A stretch of DNA of 64,000 bases from Okapia johnstoni (taxonomy: Eukaryota > Chordata > Mammalia > Artiodactyla > Giraffidae). Where the stretch lies: the NCBI GenBank assembly GCA_024291935.2, contig CM044306.1, positions 3,048,501-3,112,500 on the forward strand, in the 5' to 3' direction. How positions within the stretch are numbered: the first letter of the stretch is position 1; each line of letters starts with the position of its first letter. Positions 34,803-45,314 of the stretch are shown here, piece after piece. The notes beneath the pieces are model-generated. The model did no database searches and had not been told where the DNA came from. It saw nothing but the letters and a program-made list of their open reading frames with translations. Made by a program: the position numbers and the translations under genes.

Positions 34803-36747
34803 AAATCACAAGGAGAGTGTGGAGGACAGAGTCTGCTCCCTCCTTTCAAGCCTGAGGATTTGCTCTATTTGTTAGACTTGTTTGTAATTCTCCACGTAGC
34901 CACAGAATTTGAATTTCATGGAAATTCCTTATGGATCCTTATAATGGTCCTGCTGTCTGCCTAAATTTTAAAGGATAAGCATTTTCATTCACTTTATTTT
35001 ATTGTTGTCAGTTGGACTGTTTTCTTAAGTATTTAGTGGGAAATTAGAATCGTTTGCACAAAGTTCTTTTTAGCCTGGCCTCATGTGAGACTAAAGTCTG
35101 CACCGTTCAGTTCTTAATATTCGTTTTTCTGTTGGTTGTTTCCTCCCTTTTGTCTTTCCACTGGATGCCAACCCAAGATCAGAATGTTTTACCAACATCT
35201 GTTTATTGTTTTATTTAAAGGCAAGGACCGTAGGACTGTACACAGGCACATTGTTTATAGGTTTACATATAGCCCTCAGATGACTTCCTCACATTTATTC
35301 TTGATGATTTGGCCCCAAACCCATCTTTTATAATCAATTCTTTTTTTTTTTTGTCTTCAAAGACAAACATGTTTCCAGGCAGTACTTGTTGGATGATACA
35401 AACAGAATTTCAAACAAGTCAGTGTTTTTTTATTTATTTTCAGAACTAACAAACACGTCCCATGGCTTATATGAATGCCTTTACAACAAAGCCAGAAGGG
35501 TGCTAGCTAAATTACATCCAGCACTGACTCTGAGGAGTGGGAAGGAAATTCTGGAATTCTTATGGAATTATGCGGATAATTACAAAGAAGTCAGGAAGTT
35601 TTCGCCCTTTACCTAGTGTGTTGATAGATAAATGCAGAGCCAGGCGTTTTGCTTCTAACTTTTAAGCAGCTCCACAATACGCATTTTTATGGTGGTGGCG
35701 GGTTATCTTTTCAAGTGTAAGTAAAATATTTTTAGAGCAAAGTTGCAGAGCTGTCTACATCCCAATCCAAATCTGTAAACAGACTCACTTTTCTGGTCTA
35801 TTCATTTTATTATGAGTTTCCTGATCTATCCTCAAACCTATGTTTTTCATCCATGTTCAGTCAATAACAAATTTGTAGGATGAATCATTAGATGAGATGA
35901 AGGCCACAATTATCAAGGAAGGGAGGGTCCTTTTCTGTGATACTTGGGCCAAATTAGATATGTAGATTTCAACATTATCCAGTAAGATGGGAATAGAGGT
36001 CCTAATTCAGTTAGGCAATTCTGATTAATATAATTTTTCCAAATTATTTGAATAATAAAGATGGCATAGACTTGTCTTTGTACAAATCAATTAAAGTGGC
36101 ACATTAAATTAATTATTTTATTACACCTCCCATAACACACCACTCTATAACTAAATAGCATGGTTATTATTTTAAAGACAGAAAATGTATTAGAATGAAA
36201 CAAAAATTAAAAAGAGCTTTAATTTATATTTCTTGTTTTTCTTCTCTTTTTTTTGCAGATAGATGGATGGTAGATATTTAGGGAAAAATCACGTGCTACT
36301 CAACTTCAGTATCTTTTTGTTAAAATTAGAACAAACCACTTTCCTTGGAAATTTTAATTATAAAGTTTTAGTTCCTAAGCCACTAATGTGTTATCATAGA
36401 CATTTAAAATACTCCTATGGTTATGATATTTTGGCTTTTGGAAAATGCAGACAGTCCCAAGTTAACCAAAAGTTTACACTGTAAATATTTTTCCAAAATT
36501 AAGGATAGCCCTTTTGAATAATTTGATGATCATTATTAAATCTCCCATCCATATTTATTATGGGCTTGGATGTTGTTTATGTATGCGGGTTTTTTTTAAA
36601 GTGTCTTTTACTCTCCATAAACTAAACTATGCTGTTGGATTGTCAAAATACATATTTATTTATGTATCAAGGATCACCATAAACCTTTTATTTTAGAGCA
36701 GAAATAACGGCTCTGACTTATTTCTTTAAAGATCATACATCTCATAC
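34803..36747. other. AT-rich unassigned region
   Basis: 1.9 kb without a recognised repeat or exon. The frames at 35136-35333, 35386-35616 and 36263-36484 show no known domain. Confidence 0.5.
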
Positions 36748-36966
36748 ATACTAAGTCACTTCAGTCGTGTCCAACTCTTTGTGACCCTATGGACTGTAGC
36801 CCACAAGGATCCTCTGTTCATGGGATTCTCCAGGCAAGAATACTGGAGTGGGTTGCTAGGCCCTCCCAGAGAATCTTCCCAACTCTGGGATTGAGCCCTA
36901 TCATGTCTGTTACATCTCCTGCATTGGCAGGTGGATTCTTTACCACTAGTGCCACCTGGGAAGACC
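36748..36966 (-). mobile_element. Bov-tA SINE
   Basis: Complete reverse-oriented element (cttcagtcgtgtccaactct to gtgccacctgggaag). Confidence 0.9.
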
Positions 36967-37199
36967 CTTCAAGGGACTTCATAGGGACTTTGCAAGTCAT
37001 CTAATCTAAGTGGTGTGTCTCTGCTCAGACAGCTGGTAAGGAGTGAAGCTAGTCAATTTTGACTCAAGAACCCAGGAGAGGCAGCCTAATCTAATTTAAT
37101 CTAAGATTGACAGCCTTGGAAAGAAGTAAAGGGGGGAAAAAAACCCAAAACAGTTGCATTCACACACCAACAATTTCCATTCTTCCAGGTAGTAGAGTT

Positions 37200-37345
37200 A
37201 GAAGACCATAGATTTCAGAGTCAGAAACAAATGCATTCAAACTTCAGTTTAGCAGCAGTGTGACCCAGGGCTAGTTTTCAGACCTTGCTGAGAGACTTCA
37301 CTTAGTCCCTTGAACAATGGAGTGGATAGTACTGATTCACCTACT
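37200..37345 (+). mobile_element. MIR relic
   Basis: Blocks atttcagagtcagaaacaaa, gcattcaaacttcagttta and gcagtgtgacccagggctag match the start and core of MIR. Confidence 0.55.
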
Positions 37346-37349
37346 TCCA

Positions 37350-37649
37350 GGGCAGGAATAGAATTGCAGACAGAGAGAAGGGATTTGTGGAAACAGCAGG
37401 AGACATCGAGGGTGGGACAGACTGAGAGAGTAGCGTTGACATGTGTACACTACCAGGTGTCCAACAGAGAGCATGTGGGCAGCTGCTGTGCAGCACGGGG
37501 AGCCCAGCACGGGGCTCTGTGAGGACCTAAAGGCTGGGAAGGGGGGTTAGAAGGGTGGCTCAAGAGGGAGCGGATGTGTGCATCCCTACGGCTGATTCTG
37601 CTGTACAGCGGAAACTGACGCAGTACTGTAAACCAACCATCCTCCAATT
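37350..37649 (+). mobile_element. L1 3' end, 300 bp
   Basis: Begins at ccagggcaggaatagaattg and ends at gtaaaccaaccatcctccaa. It starts at the same L1 position as the 3' half of the twin-primed copy at 17383. It is interrupted at its tail by a SINE. Confidence 0.88.
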
Positions 37650-37861
37650 AATGGCAGCTCAGACGGTAAAGCGCCTGCCTGCAACGCGGAAGAGCTGGGT
37701 TCAGTCACTGAGTCAGGGAAGATCCCCTGCAGGAGGAGATGGCAACCTACTCCAGTATTCTTGCCTGGAAGATTCCATGGACGGAGGAGCCTTGCGGGCT
37801 ACAGTCCACGGAGTCACAAAGAGTCGGACACGACTGAGTGACTTCACTTTACTTTCACTTT
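37650..37861 (+). mobile_element. Bov-tA SINE inside an L1 tail
   Basis: A Bov-tA (atggcagctcagacggtaaa to cacgactgagtgacttcact) flanked by a perfect 11-bp duplication, atcctccaatt (37639-37649 and 37862-37872). It therefore inserted after the L1. Confidence 0.95.
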
Positions 37862-37872
37862 ATCCTCCAATT

Positions 37873-38001
37873 TAAAAAATCCTATTATAAACCATTATGG
37901 AAAAGAATATATGTATAACCAAATCACTTTGCTGTGCAACAGGAATTAACGACACTGTAAACCAACTATACTTCAATTAAAAAAATAAGAAAAGAAAACA
38001 A
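37873..38001 (+). mobile_element. Second L1 3' terminus
   Basis: After the SINE another L1 3' end follows: ccattatggaaaagaatata, caaatcactttgctgtgcaa, gtaaaccaactatacttcaa and an A-rich tail. Either an older L1 hosted the first one or the L1 tail is duplicated. Confidence 0.75.
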
Positions 38002-38245
38002 AAAGTGGAGTGGAAAAAGTCTAATTACTGAATAATATAATCTATGTTTGCAAAGCCCCTGGTATAAAGTGAGTATGGAATAAGTGATGTATGTTATTTC
38101 TCACACCTAAGCTTCTCATTCTCACGTTATGGGACATTTTTTGGGTTTGGGTTGAAAAGTTTGATATCTGTTGCAGATTGTCGCGGGAGAAAGAAATGAA
38201 TAGTTACCCTGAGTTCTCATGTGAGGATGATTTAGCCTCTGAGGG
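38002..38245. other. Short unassigned spacer
   Basis: Nothing recognised. Confidence 0.4.
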
Positions 38246-38382
38246 GCTGCCTGGCAATGCCTAGAGTCGGTAGTATTTAGAATTCAGAGAGACTGCTAAA
38301 CATCCTACAATGCACAGGATTGACCTTTCAACAGTGAATTTCCTGGCCCCCAAAATGAATAGAGCTGAGGTTGAGAAGTCCT
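38246..38382 (+). mobile_element. MER20-like hAT-Charlie element, partial
   Basis: gactgctaaacatcctacaa, tgcacaggat and gagctgaggttgagaagtcc match the second half of the same family as 6411-6618. The first part is shortened. Confidence 0.75.
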
Positions 38383-38580
38383 GGAATGCACTGAAGAACA
38401 TCCCAAACTTCTTCACCTCAAATACCTGATTACAAAAATAAATTCTCAATGCTCATATGATAAATTCAGGTGAAATTATGATGTGTATTTAATTATATTC
38501 AATTAGACTTATATGACTGTTTGCATCAGAAAAGGTTTGCAGGTATACTGTTTAATTTTCATATATCTCATATCACACTT

Positions 38581-39030
38581 CTAAACTTTTTTAAAAAACT
38601 TTTTATTTTGTATTGGAGAATAGTTGATTAATGGGCTTCACTGGTGGCTTAGATGGTAAAGAATATGCCTGCAATGTTGGAGACTCAGGTTTGATCCCTA
38701 GTTTGGGAAGATCCCTTGGAAATGGGAGTGGTTACCCGCTTTAGTATAGCCTGAAAAATTCCATGGACAAAGGAGCTTGGAGCAGTCCATAGGGTCACAA
38801 AGAGTCAGACACGACTGAGCGACTAACGTATTCACTTTCTTCTTATCTATTAACAATGTGATAGTTTCAGGTGAAAAGTGAAGGGACTCAGCCATACATG
38901 TGCAGATATCTCCCAAAGGTCTCCCCCAAATTCCCCTCCCATCCAGGCTGCCACACATCACTAAGCAGAGTTCCCCGTGTTATACAGTCGGTCCTTGTTA
39001 GTTATCCATTTTAAATATGGTGATGTATAT
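38581..39030 (-). mobile_element. L1 3' fragment split by a SINE
   Basis: L1 3' sequence at 38581-38632 (ttttgtattggagaatagtt) resumes at 38846 (ctattaacaatgtgatagtt, cagagttccccgtgttatac, agtcggtccttgttagttat). Confidence 0.8.
38633..38836 (+). mobile_element. Bov-tA SINE inside L1
   Basis: Plus-strand Bov-tA (gggcttcactggtggcttag to cagacacgactgagcgacta) inserted into the reverse-oriented L1 fragment. The flanks share attaa. Confidence 0.9.
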
Positions 39031-39771
39031 CACATTTAAAAAATACAATTACAATATATTACATATAGAAATGTAGGATGTGATTATAAACACCCTTCTC
39101 CAAGAAATATTTGTAAAATTTAACTTGTAGAACCTGTGAGTTCACCTAGTTATTATTGACCCTGTCAGCTTGGGAATGTATCTCTATTAGATGATATATC
39201 TATATTATATACATTACATTATATATCTATAGATTTATAGATCTATAGATAGATATCAGAATAAGCCAGCAATGCTAACACAATACATTCTCAATATACC
39301 TTAAAATGGTTCTAAGGAAAAAAAATTTTGCCACACATATTTGTGCTAAATTAAAACAAAAAAAATATTTTCAAGTATTTGAAATTCTGCTCTTGAAGGA
39401 AATGCCTACAAAAACCATTTTTTGACATTTTCTATATTCTTCTTACACAGGAAACCATGTAGAATTTACAAGATTTATTCCATGTATCTGAAACAAAATA
39501 CATTTTGTTTCTTAAGATTTCTTTGAAAGATATTTGTTTTCAAGATGTTTGCTACCACTTGTGAGTAAAATAAAATACAGAGGATTTTCATACTGCAGAC
39601 CTTTGGTCCTGCCGGCTCCCAACCCAAGCATTAGGTGGTTCAGGAAGAACTTTTCTTTGTCGGCTTATTAAATGTCAAACCAGCCTGGTCTCTTTGAAGG
39701 CTGCAGAGACTGATGACAAATTTCCTAAACTTGCTGTGGATTTAAAGTGTGGAGAATCTTTCTCCCTAGTA
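39031..39771. other. AT-rich region, TA/ATAG low complexity
   Basis: A simple-sequence stretch at 39191-39258 (atatctatattatatac, tctatagatttatagatc) sits in an AT-rich background. No gene seen. Confidence 0.5.
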
Positions 39772-39981
39772 CATGCATGCACGTGTGCTCAGTCCTGTCT
39801 GACTGTTTGTGACCCCATGGACTGTAGCCTGCCAGGCTCCTCTGTCCATAGGATTCTACAGGCAAGAATAATGGAGTGCATTGTCATTTTCTCCTCTAGG
39901 GGATCTTCCCAATCCAGGGATCGAACCCATGTTTTCTGCATTGGCATGCGAGTTATTTAGCACTGAGCCACCTGGGAAGCC
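39772..39981 (-). mobile_element. Bov-tA SINE
   Basis: Complete reverse-oriented element, from gtgtgctcagtcctgtctga to gagccacctgggaagccc. Confidence 0.9.
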
Positions 39982-40555
39982 CTTCATGGGACATACTCAA
40001 TAGTTGAGAATATTTTCCTCAAAAAAAGGAAAGAAAAATATCTTTTCCTATTGTGGAAAGGTTTCAGATTCCAAGTCTACTATTTCAACATTGGCAAAGT
40101 ATGCTATTAATTCGAGTTAAGATAAAAAGAGGAAACGAATACCTCACCTTTGGTCTGAGACTTCTAAGAGTGTTGTACTTATTAGGGAATTTTCACAGCC
40201 GCCTACGAGGATGCCAAAGCTATAGACCTTAAATCTGATCACTTACCAAGACCTACAGATTTCTCTTTGAATGATTTCTTAAATTTGTATACCTCTCTCT
40301 ATCACCTTGATGACTGTCTTTCTTGACGTCTTTCGTAAAATACTGTAAAAATACTTCAGATGCACCCCTTGCAAATAGTCACGTAATCTTCAAGACCATC
40401 ATCAAATCACCAGCCGCTCCCAAGCATGAATATGGTGACGACACCCTTCCATTCCTCCTCACGTGAGTCTTTCCTTGGTCCCCCATCTCCGGCAAGTTCA
40501 TTCCGACTGCCTGAATGTCATAAGAAGATGTTACTGAATCGTTGCTGTTGCCGTT
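39982..40555. other. Unassigned sequence
   Basis: No gene or named repeat recognised. Confidence 0.45.
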
Positions 40556-40589
40556 CTTGCTTTCTTTTCCATGGTTTCTTTCTCTTCTC

Positions 40590-41416
40590 CTTCCTTCCCT
40601 CATTCCCTCCCTCCTATCTGTCTGTCTTCTCTGTCTCTCTGTCTGTCTCTCTCATATGGCCCCTGCTCTGGGACCCCCCACACACACACCCCCGCCTCTA
40701 GGTCAGCACAGAGCACTGAGCTGGGCTCGGTGCTCTCTACAGCAGCTTCCCGCTAGCCATCTAGTTTATGCATGGTAGTGTGTATATGGGAGAAGGAACT
40801 GGCAACCCACTCCAGTGTTCTCGCCTGGAGGATCCCAGGGACGGCGGAGCCTGGTGGGCTGCCGTTAATGGGGTCGCACAGAGTCGGACACGACGGAAGC
40901 GACTTAGCAGCAGCAGCAGCAGCAGCAGTGCGTGCATGTCAGTGCTACTTTCTCAGTTTCTCACACACTCCCTTCCTGGCTGCCCCAGTGTCCGTATGTC
41001 CCTTTTCTATGTCTGTGTCTCTAGTGCTGCCCTCCAAACAGGCTCACCTATATCGTTTTCTGTATTCCACAGGTATGCATTAATATATGATATTTGTTTT
41101 CCTGGCTGACTTCACTCTGTCTGACAGACCTTAGGTCCATCCATGTCTCTGCAAATGACCCAGTTTCGCTCCTTTTTATGGCTGAGTAGCATTCTATTGT
41201 ATATGTGTACCATATCTTCTTTATCTATTCCTCTATTGATGGGCATTTAGGTGGCTTTCATGTCCTGTTGTGAATAGTACTGCAGTGAATATTGGGGTGC
41301 ATGCGTCTCTTTGAATTAGGTTTTACTCAGGGTATATGCCCAGGAGTGGGTTGCTGGGTCATAGGGCAGTTCTGTTTTTAGTTTTTTAAGGAAGCTCCAT
41401 ACTGTTCTCCATACTG
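40590..41416 (-). mobile_element. L1 3' part with an inserted Bov-A
   Basis: From the pyrimidine-rich 3' end (40590-40696) through cctctaggtcagcacagagc and cagcagcttcccgctagcca to the ORF2 end (tgggttgctgggtcataggg, ccatactgttctccatactg). A Bov-A SINE at 40786-40930 splits the 3' untranslated region. The ORF2 C-terminus remains readable at 41316-41416 (KKLKTELPYDPAT). Confidence 0.85.
40786..40930 (+). mobile_element. Bov-A SINE with (AGC)n tail
   Basis: Body without tRNA-like head (gcaacccactccagtgttct to gagtcggacacgacggaagc) and an AGC microsatellite at about 40908-40928. AGC arrays linked to Bov-A-type SINEs are typical of bovine DNA. Confidence 0.88.
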
Positions 41417-41439
41417 GCTCTAGTCTTGAACTCAGAGGC

Positions 41440-41625
41440 AGAGGGGAAATAGTCCAGTGCCTAAGCCTGGAGTCTGATTCGCAGGGCTGGAATTCTTTTA
41501 CTGCCAGGCACACCAAGCTTTGTTACCGGCAGGTAGCCAACCTGTGTCTCAGTTTTACAGTTGTAAAAATGGAGTAATAATAAGTTCTAAGAGCTTCACA
41601 GGGATGCTTGACATGTAAAAAAAAA
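41440..41625 (+). mobile_element. MIR relic
   Basis: ctggagtctgattcgcaggg, tgtgtctcagttttacagtt and gtaaaaatggagtaataata in the order of MIR. Confidence 0.6.
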
Positions 41626-42874
41626 AAAGGACTTCTTGACATATAATTCTAGTTCCTTTCTTGCTAGAAATATCATTGTCACTTACCCTTGCCCTTTAAA
41701 AATATAACATTGCTTTTCAGAGTATGCGTAACCGCCTAAGTTGAAAATCCCCATATCACCAGCAGTAAGCTACTGACATTCCAATCCTTCGCTTCCAAGG
41801 ACTTGTTCTTTTTCAGTATTTCAAAGCTAGAAATAAACCCGACTTTTATGTGTACTTGTGGCCTTTTGGAGACTGGTTCCCTAATCTTTATTTTTCTTCC
41901 TCAAGTTCTCACACGCCCACACACCAAGACACACATGTCTTTTCTTCTATTCTTTAAGTGTAGTTTCTTATCAAATGCAGTTCAGCACCAAATCACAATT
42001 TCCAAGCTAAATGAGATCAAGAAAAGGGATCTTTCGAAAAACATTGGATTGTGTGCTTACAGAAATACCACCTGACATTTCACTATTAATCAAATCCATT
42101 TGCATGCCACTAATATTCTGTAGACTTTTAGGAGAACTGGTACTAATTCAGCCTTTCTGAGTTTGTGAATTTCATAAGACCCTGTTGGCCCAAGTGCAGG
42201 GACTGAATCTGAAAATGTGCATGTTTCATGTAGCTTGGACTCTGAGGAAACACTTGCATGGCCTGAAAATCCTTGGTGAAATTAAATATTATCTTAAGAA
42301 ATCCTAATTAACTTAATCTCCAACTCCATCTTCACTTTCTTTTTCTGTGACTTCACTTGAGCCTGGCCTGCCTGTGACCTGGAGCGCACTGACTTCACAT
42401 TAGATTAAATGTGACTAAACCTCAAAAAAAAATAACCTTTTAATTACCTTTTAAACTCTATAAAGAGAATTCACTGTTGAGTGTGACATCATCCAATCAC
42501 ACTAATTTCATTCCTGTGCTGCACTAATTTATCTTGGTTTACACGGATAACCGACCAGATGTTGAAGTATTAAAATGGGGTTATCTCTGTACATTTCTAT
42601 TCATACAAAGAGGTTAAAACCAAAGATCACTTGAAAGTTTCCTGCATAGTTTTGAATTTATTAATCCCGTCTTTATTTTATGGTATCTTGCAAAGAACGC
42701 CCAAAGTAACCATCTGGTTGGCATAATAACAAAAATTCTGAGGGAGCAAAAGATACTTTAGAGACACCATATAAGAGATCATTTTTAAAGTTATTGACAT
42801 AAGGCCAAAGCAGTCGTACAGTAACTCATCCACATCATTCTACGGACCCCACTTCCGCTGTGTAATACGGTCAG
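41626..42874. other. Unassigned AT-rich sequence
   Basis: No gene or recognised repeat. The frame 41803-42075 shows no known domain. Confidence 0.5.
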
Positions 42875-43090
42875 GGTTGTTGTTCTTTAGTTGCTCAGTC
42901 ATGTCCGACTCTATTGCAACACTATGGACAATAGTCTGCCAGGCTCCTCTGTCCATGGGATTCTCCAGGCAAGAATACTGGAGTGGGTTTCTATTTCCTT
43001 CTCCAGGGGATCTGCCCGACCCAGGGATTGAGCCCAGCTCTCTTACATTGGCAGGTGGATTCTTTTACCACCGAGCCACTAGGAAAGTCC
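42875..43090 (-). mobile_element. Bov-tA SINE
   Basis: Complete reverse-oriented element (gttgttgttctttagttgct to gagccactaggaaagtcc). Confidence 0.92.
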
Positions 43091-43306
43091 AAAATGGTCA
43101 ATGCCACATTTCAAAAAATGGTCCTCTATTTTTCCCTGAAGATTAAGTGTGGACTGAAAATGAGGTTGAGGTAGGCCCATTTCAAAATGGCAAACTTAAG
43201 AGTGTCAACTTTGAGGCTTTGTTTTCATAATTCCTGCCATATGTGAAAGCAGAATTCTCACAGATTTTCCTCGCTATCAGTTAACTGTTCAATCCATATT
43301 CATTGG

Positions 43307-43309
<3 letters not shown>

Positions 43310-43342
<33 letters not shown>
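43310..43342 (+). repeat. (CA)n microsatellite
   Basis: About 16 CA units just before a SINE. Confidence 0.95.
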
Positions 43343-43344
<2 letters not shown>

Positions 43345-43350
43345 TACATA

Positions 43351-43548
43351 GGCTTCCCTGGTGGCTCATACGATAAAGAATCTGCCTGCAATGCAGGAGA
43401 CCCAGGTTCGATTCCTGGGTTGAGAAGATCCCCTGGAGAAGGTAATGGCAACCCACTCTAGTATTCTGGCCTGGAGAATCCCATGGACAGAGGAGCCTGA
43501 AGGGCTACAGTCCATGGGATCGCAAAGAGTTGTACATGACTGAACAAA
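43351..43548 (+). mobile_element. Bov-tA SINE between two CA repeats
   Basis: Well-preserved Bov-tA with a canonical Pol III B box (ggttcgattcc). CA repeats flank it on both sides, so it either split an existing CA array or seeded the second one from its tail. Confidence 0.92.

Positions 43549-43549
<1 letters not shown>

Positions 43550-43583
<34 letters not shown>
43550..43583 (+). repeat. (CA)n microsatellite
   Basis: About 17 AC units directly after the SINE tail. Confidence 0.95.
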
Positions 43584-43584
<1 letters not shown>

Positions 43585-44082
43585 TACTACAAGAAACATA
43601 GCTGAAGTAGATTCTTTAAACATATAAAAATCTGGTTTGATTTTTTCAATAATGATTGAAAGATAAATAAAGTGAACAGAGAAAGTTGATTATTCAACTA
43701 TATGCTTAAATAATATTTTCTAGTCTCTGGGCTGGTAATGAAGAGTAGATAGAAAAGAATCATATTTAAATTATTAAAAAACTATCAAGCAAAAAACCGT
43801 GGATATTTCCTGTAAAATAAAGTTGACTATCATAGGATTAGAAAGAGTAGGGCCATTTATTCTGGCTGCACTGGCCTGAAATGTCTTGTGAGAGAGAACG
43901 GCCTCTGACTTGTGCTTTGCGCATGGCTGAGATGTTGGTTCTCTGGATGGGGAACGCAGCCATTCCAGGTGTGGAAAAGAAGGTTCACAAAGGTGGCAAG
44001 AGGCTTGGTGTGACGGCTGGTCCAGTGTGGCCAGAAACAAAAGCTGCGTGATCGAGTTCTCCATCAGCTTAGGAAGTGTGTA
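43584..44082. other. Unassigned sequence
   Basis: A minus-strand frame, 43774-44064 (96 codons), lacks recognisable domains. Nothing else seen. Confidence 0.4.
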
Positions 44083-44162
44083 CTATTGAGCTGGCCAAAG
44101 CTGTCCTTCAGGTTTCCCATAAGATAGTACAAAACCCCAAACAAATTTTTTGGCCAATCCAG
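44083..44162. mobile_element. Mariner-like palindromic MITE
   Basis: About 80 bp with inverted ends: attgagctggccaaag at the left and tttttggccaatccagt at the right, and inner arms rich in gtttccca and aaaacccc. This is the shape of the short bovine mariner-derived elements. No transposase. Confidence 0.6.
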
Positions 44163-44393
44163 TGTGAGTGATACTCTCAGAACAACACAGATCTGTGCTT
44201 TTAATACATAATTCATATGGGATATTGAATAGATGAAAGGGGAGAGACTGATTGTGTCAGCACATTAGAGGCTGAGCTGATGCTCCAAATTACTGCCCCT
44301 AACTTTGTTTGCGGTCATACCCATGACCAGAGTTAAAAACACGGGCACCCCCACACAGGTCTACTTTCTTGTATTGGACTTCCCTTGTGGCTC

Positions 44394-44431
44394 GTATGTG
44401 TGATGTGTGTACACACACACATCACACATAC
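44394..44431. repeat. 17-bp perfect inverted repeat
   Basis: gtatgtgtgatgtgtgt (44394-44410) and acacacatcacacatac (44415-44431) are exact reverse complements around the 4-nt loop acac. Confidence 0.95.
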
Positions 44432-44648
44432 AGGTGTGTGTGCACTCAGGTGTGTCCGACTCTTTGCGACCCCATGGAGTATAGCCCGCCAGGCTCTTCT
44501 GTCCATAGGACTTTCCAGGAAATAATAATGGAGTGGGTTGTCACTTCCTCCTCTAGGGGATCTTCCCAACCAGGGATTGAACCTGGGTCTTCTGCATCTC
44601 CTGCATGGGCAGGCAGATTCTTTAACACTGAGTTACCTGGGAAGCCCC
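44432..44648 (-). mobile_element. Bov-tA SINE
   Basis: Reverse-oriented Bov-tA, ending in gagttacctgggaagcccc. An oppositely oriented SINE head scrap (ggacttcccttgtggctc, 44378-44393) lies before the palindrome. Confidence 0.9.
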
Positions 44649-44665
44649 TAACATGTACATAGACA

Positions 44666-44667
<2 letters not shown>

Positions 44668-44717
<50 letters not shown>
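44668..44717 (+). repeat. (TA)n microsatellite
   Basis: About 25 TA units. Confidence 0.95.
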
Positions 44718-44723
<6 letters not shown>

Positions 44724-45208
44724 TAAATAATTGCTTCAATATATGATGTAAACTATAAAACACACATACATGTAGAAATATAAAGATGAAATAAATTTTA
44801 GAGCAGGGCTTCTTGTTGTGCCCCTGAGATGATTCTGAGCATCCCCTGAGGTATCGTACCATTCCCTGGTCACCCCTGGGCTCAGTAATAAATAGCAAAA
44901 GTAATGAGGGCTATAAATAAGACAGGGAAAGGGATTGATGCAAAAGACATTGAAGATGACATGATTACAGTTGCAGATTGTAGATTAATGGCAGATTAAG
45001 TGCAGGAGTCTAAAATGGATAAATAGGTCAAGATCTCAAAACTAAAGATGGGAGAGGCGGCAGTGAAAAAAAAGAGTGAGCACTTCAGAAACTCCCTTCT
45101 TCATAAAAGCTGCAAGAACACTGGCAACTGTTGTCAGGATAAACTTACCAAACTCTGAAAGTGAACCAGAACTTGTAGCTATCAGCTATCTGAAGTGAGC
45201 TATCTTAA
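44718..45208. other. Unassigned sequence
   Basis: Nothing recognised. Confidence 0.4.
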
Positions 45209-45314
45209 CCAGTCACTAAGTTATGTCTGACTCTTTGCGTCCCCAAGGGCTGCAGCACGTCAGGCTCCTCTGTCCGCCGCTGTCTCCTGGAGTTTGCTCA
45301 AATTCCTGTCCATT
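45209..45314 (-). mobile_element. BovB: BovB 3' terminal scrap
   Basis: About 106 bp: ccagtcactaagttatgtct, gctgcagcacgtcaggctcc, tggagtttgctcaaattcct. Confidence 0.85.

Noticed and set aside
40571..40756. Ser/Leu/Cys-rich frames at 40.6 kb
   Set aside because: They translate a pyrimidine-rich L1 3' tail in several phases.
43351..43548. tRNA-like sequence with canonical B box
   Set aside because: It is the head of a Bov-tA SINE, not a tRNA gene; there is no intact acceptor stem.
44446..44898. 150-codon minus-strand frame with a Tyr/Ile run
   Set aside because: The run is a translated TA microsatellite and the end is a translated SINE.
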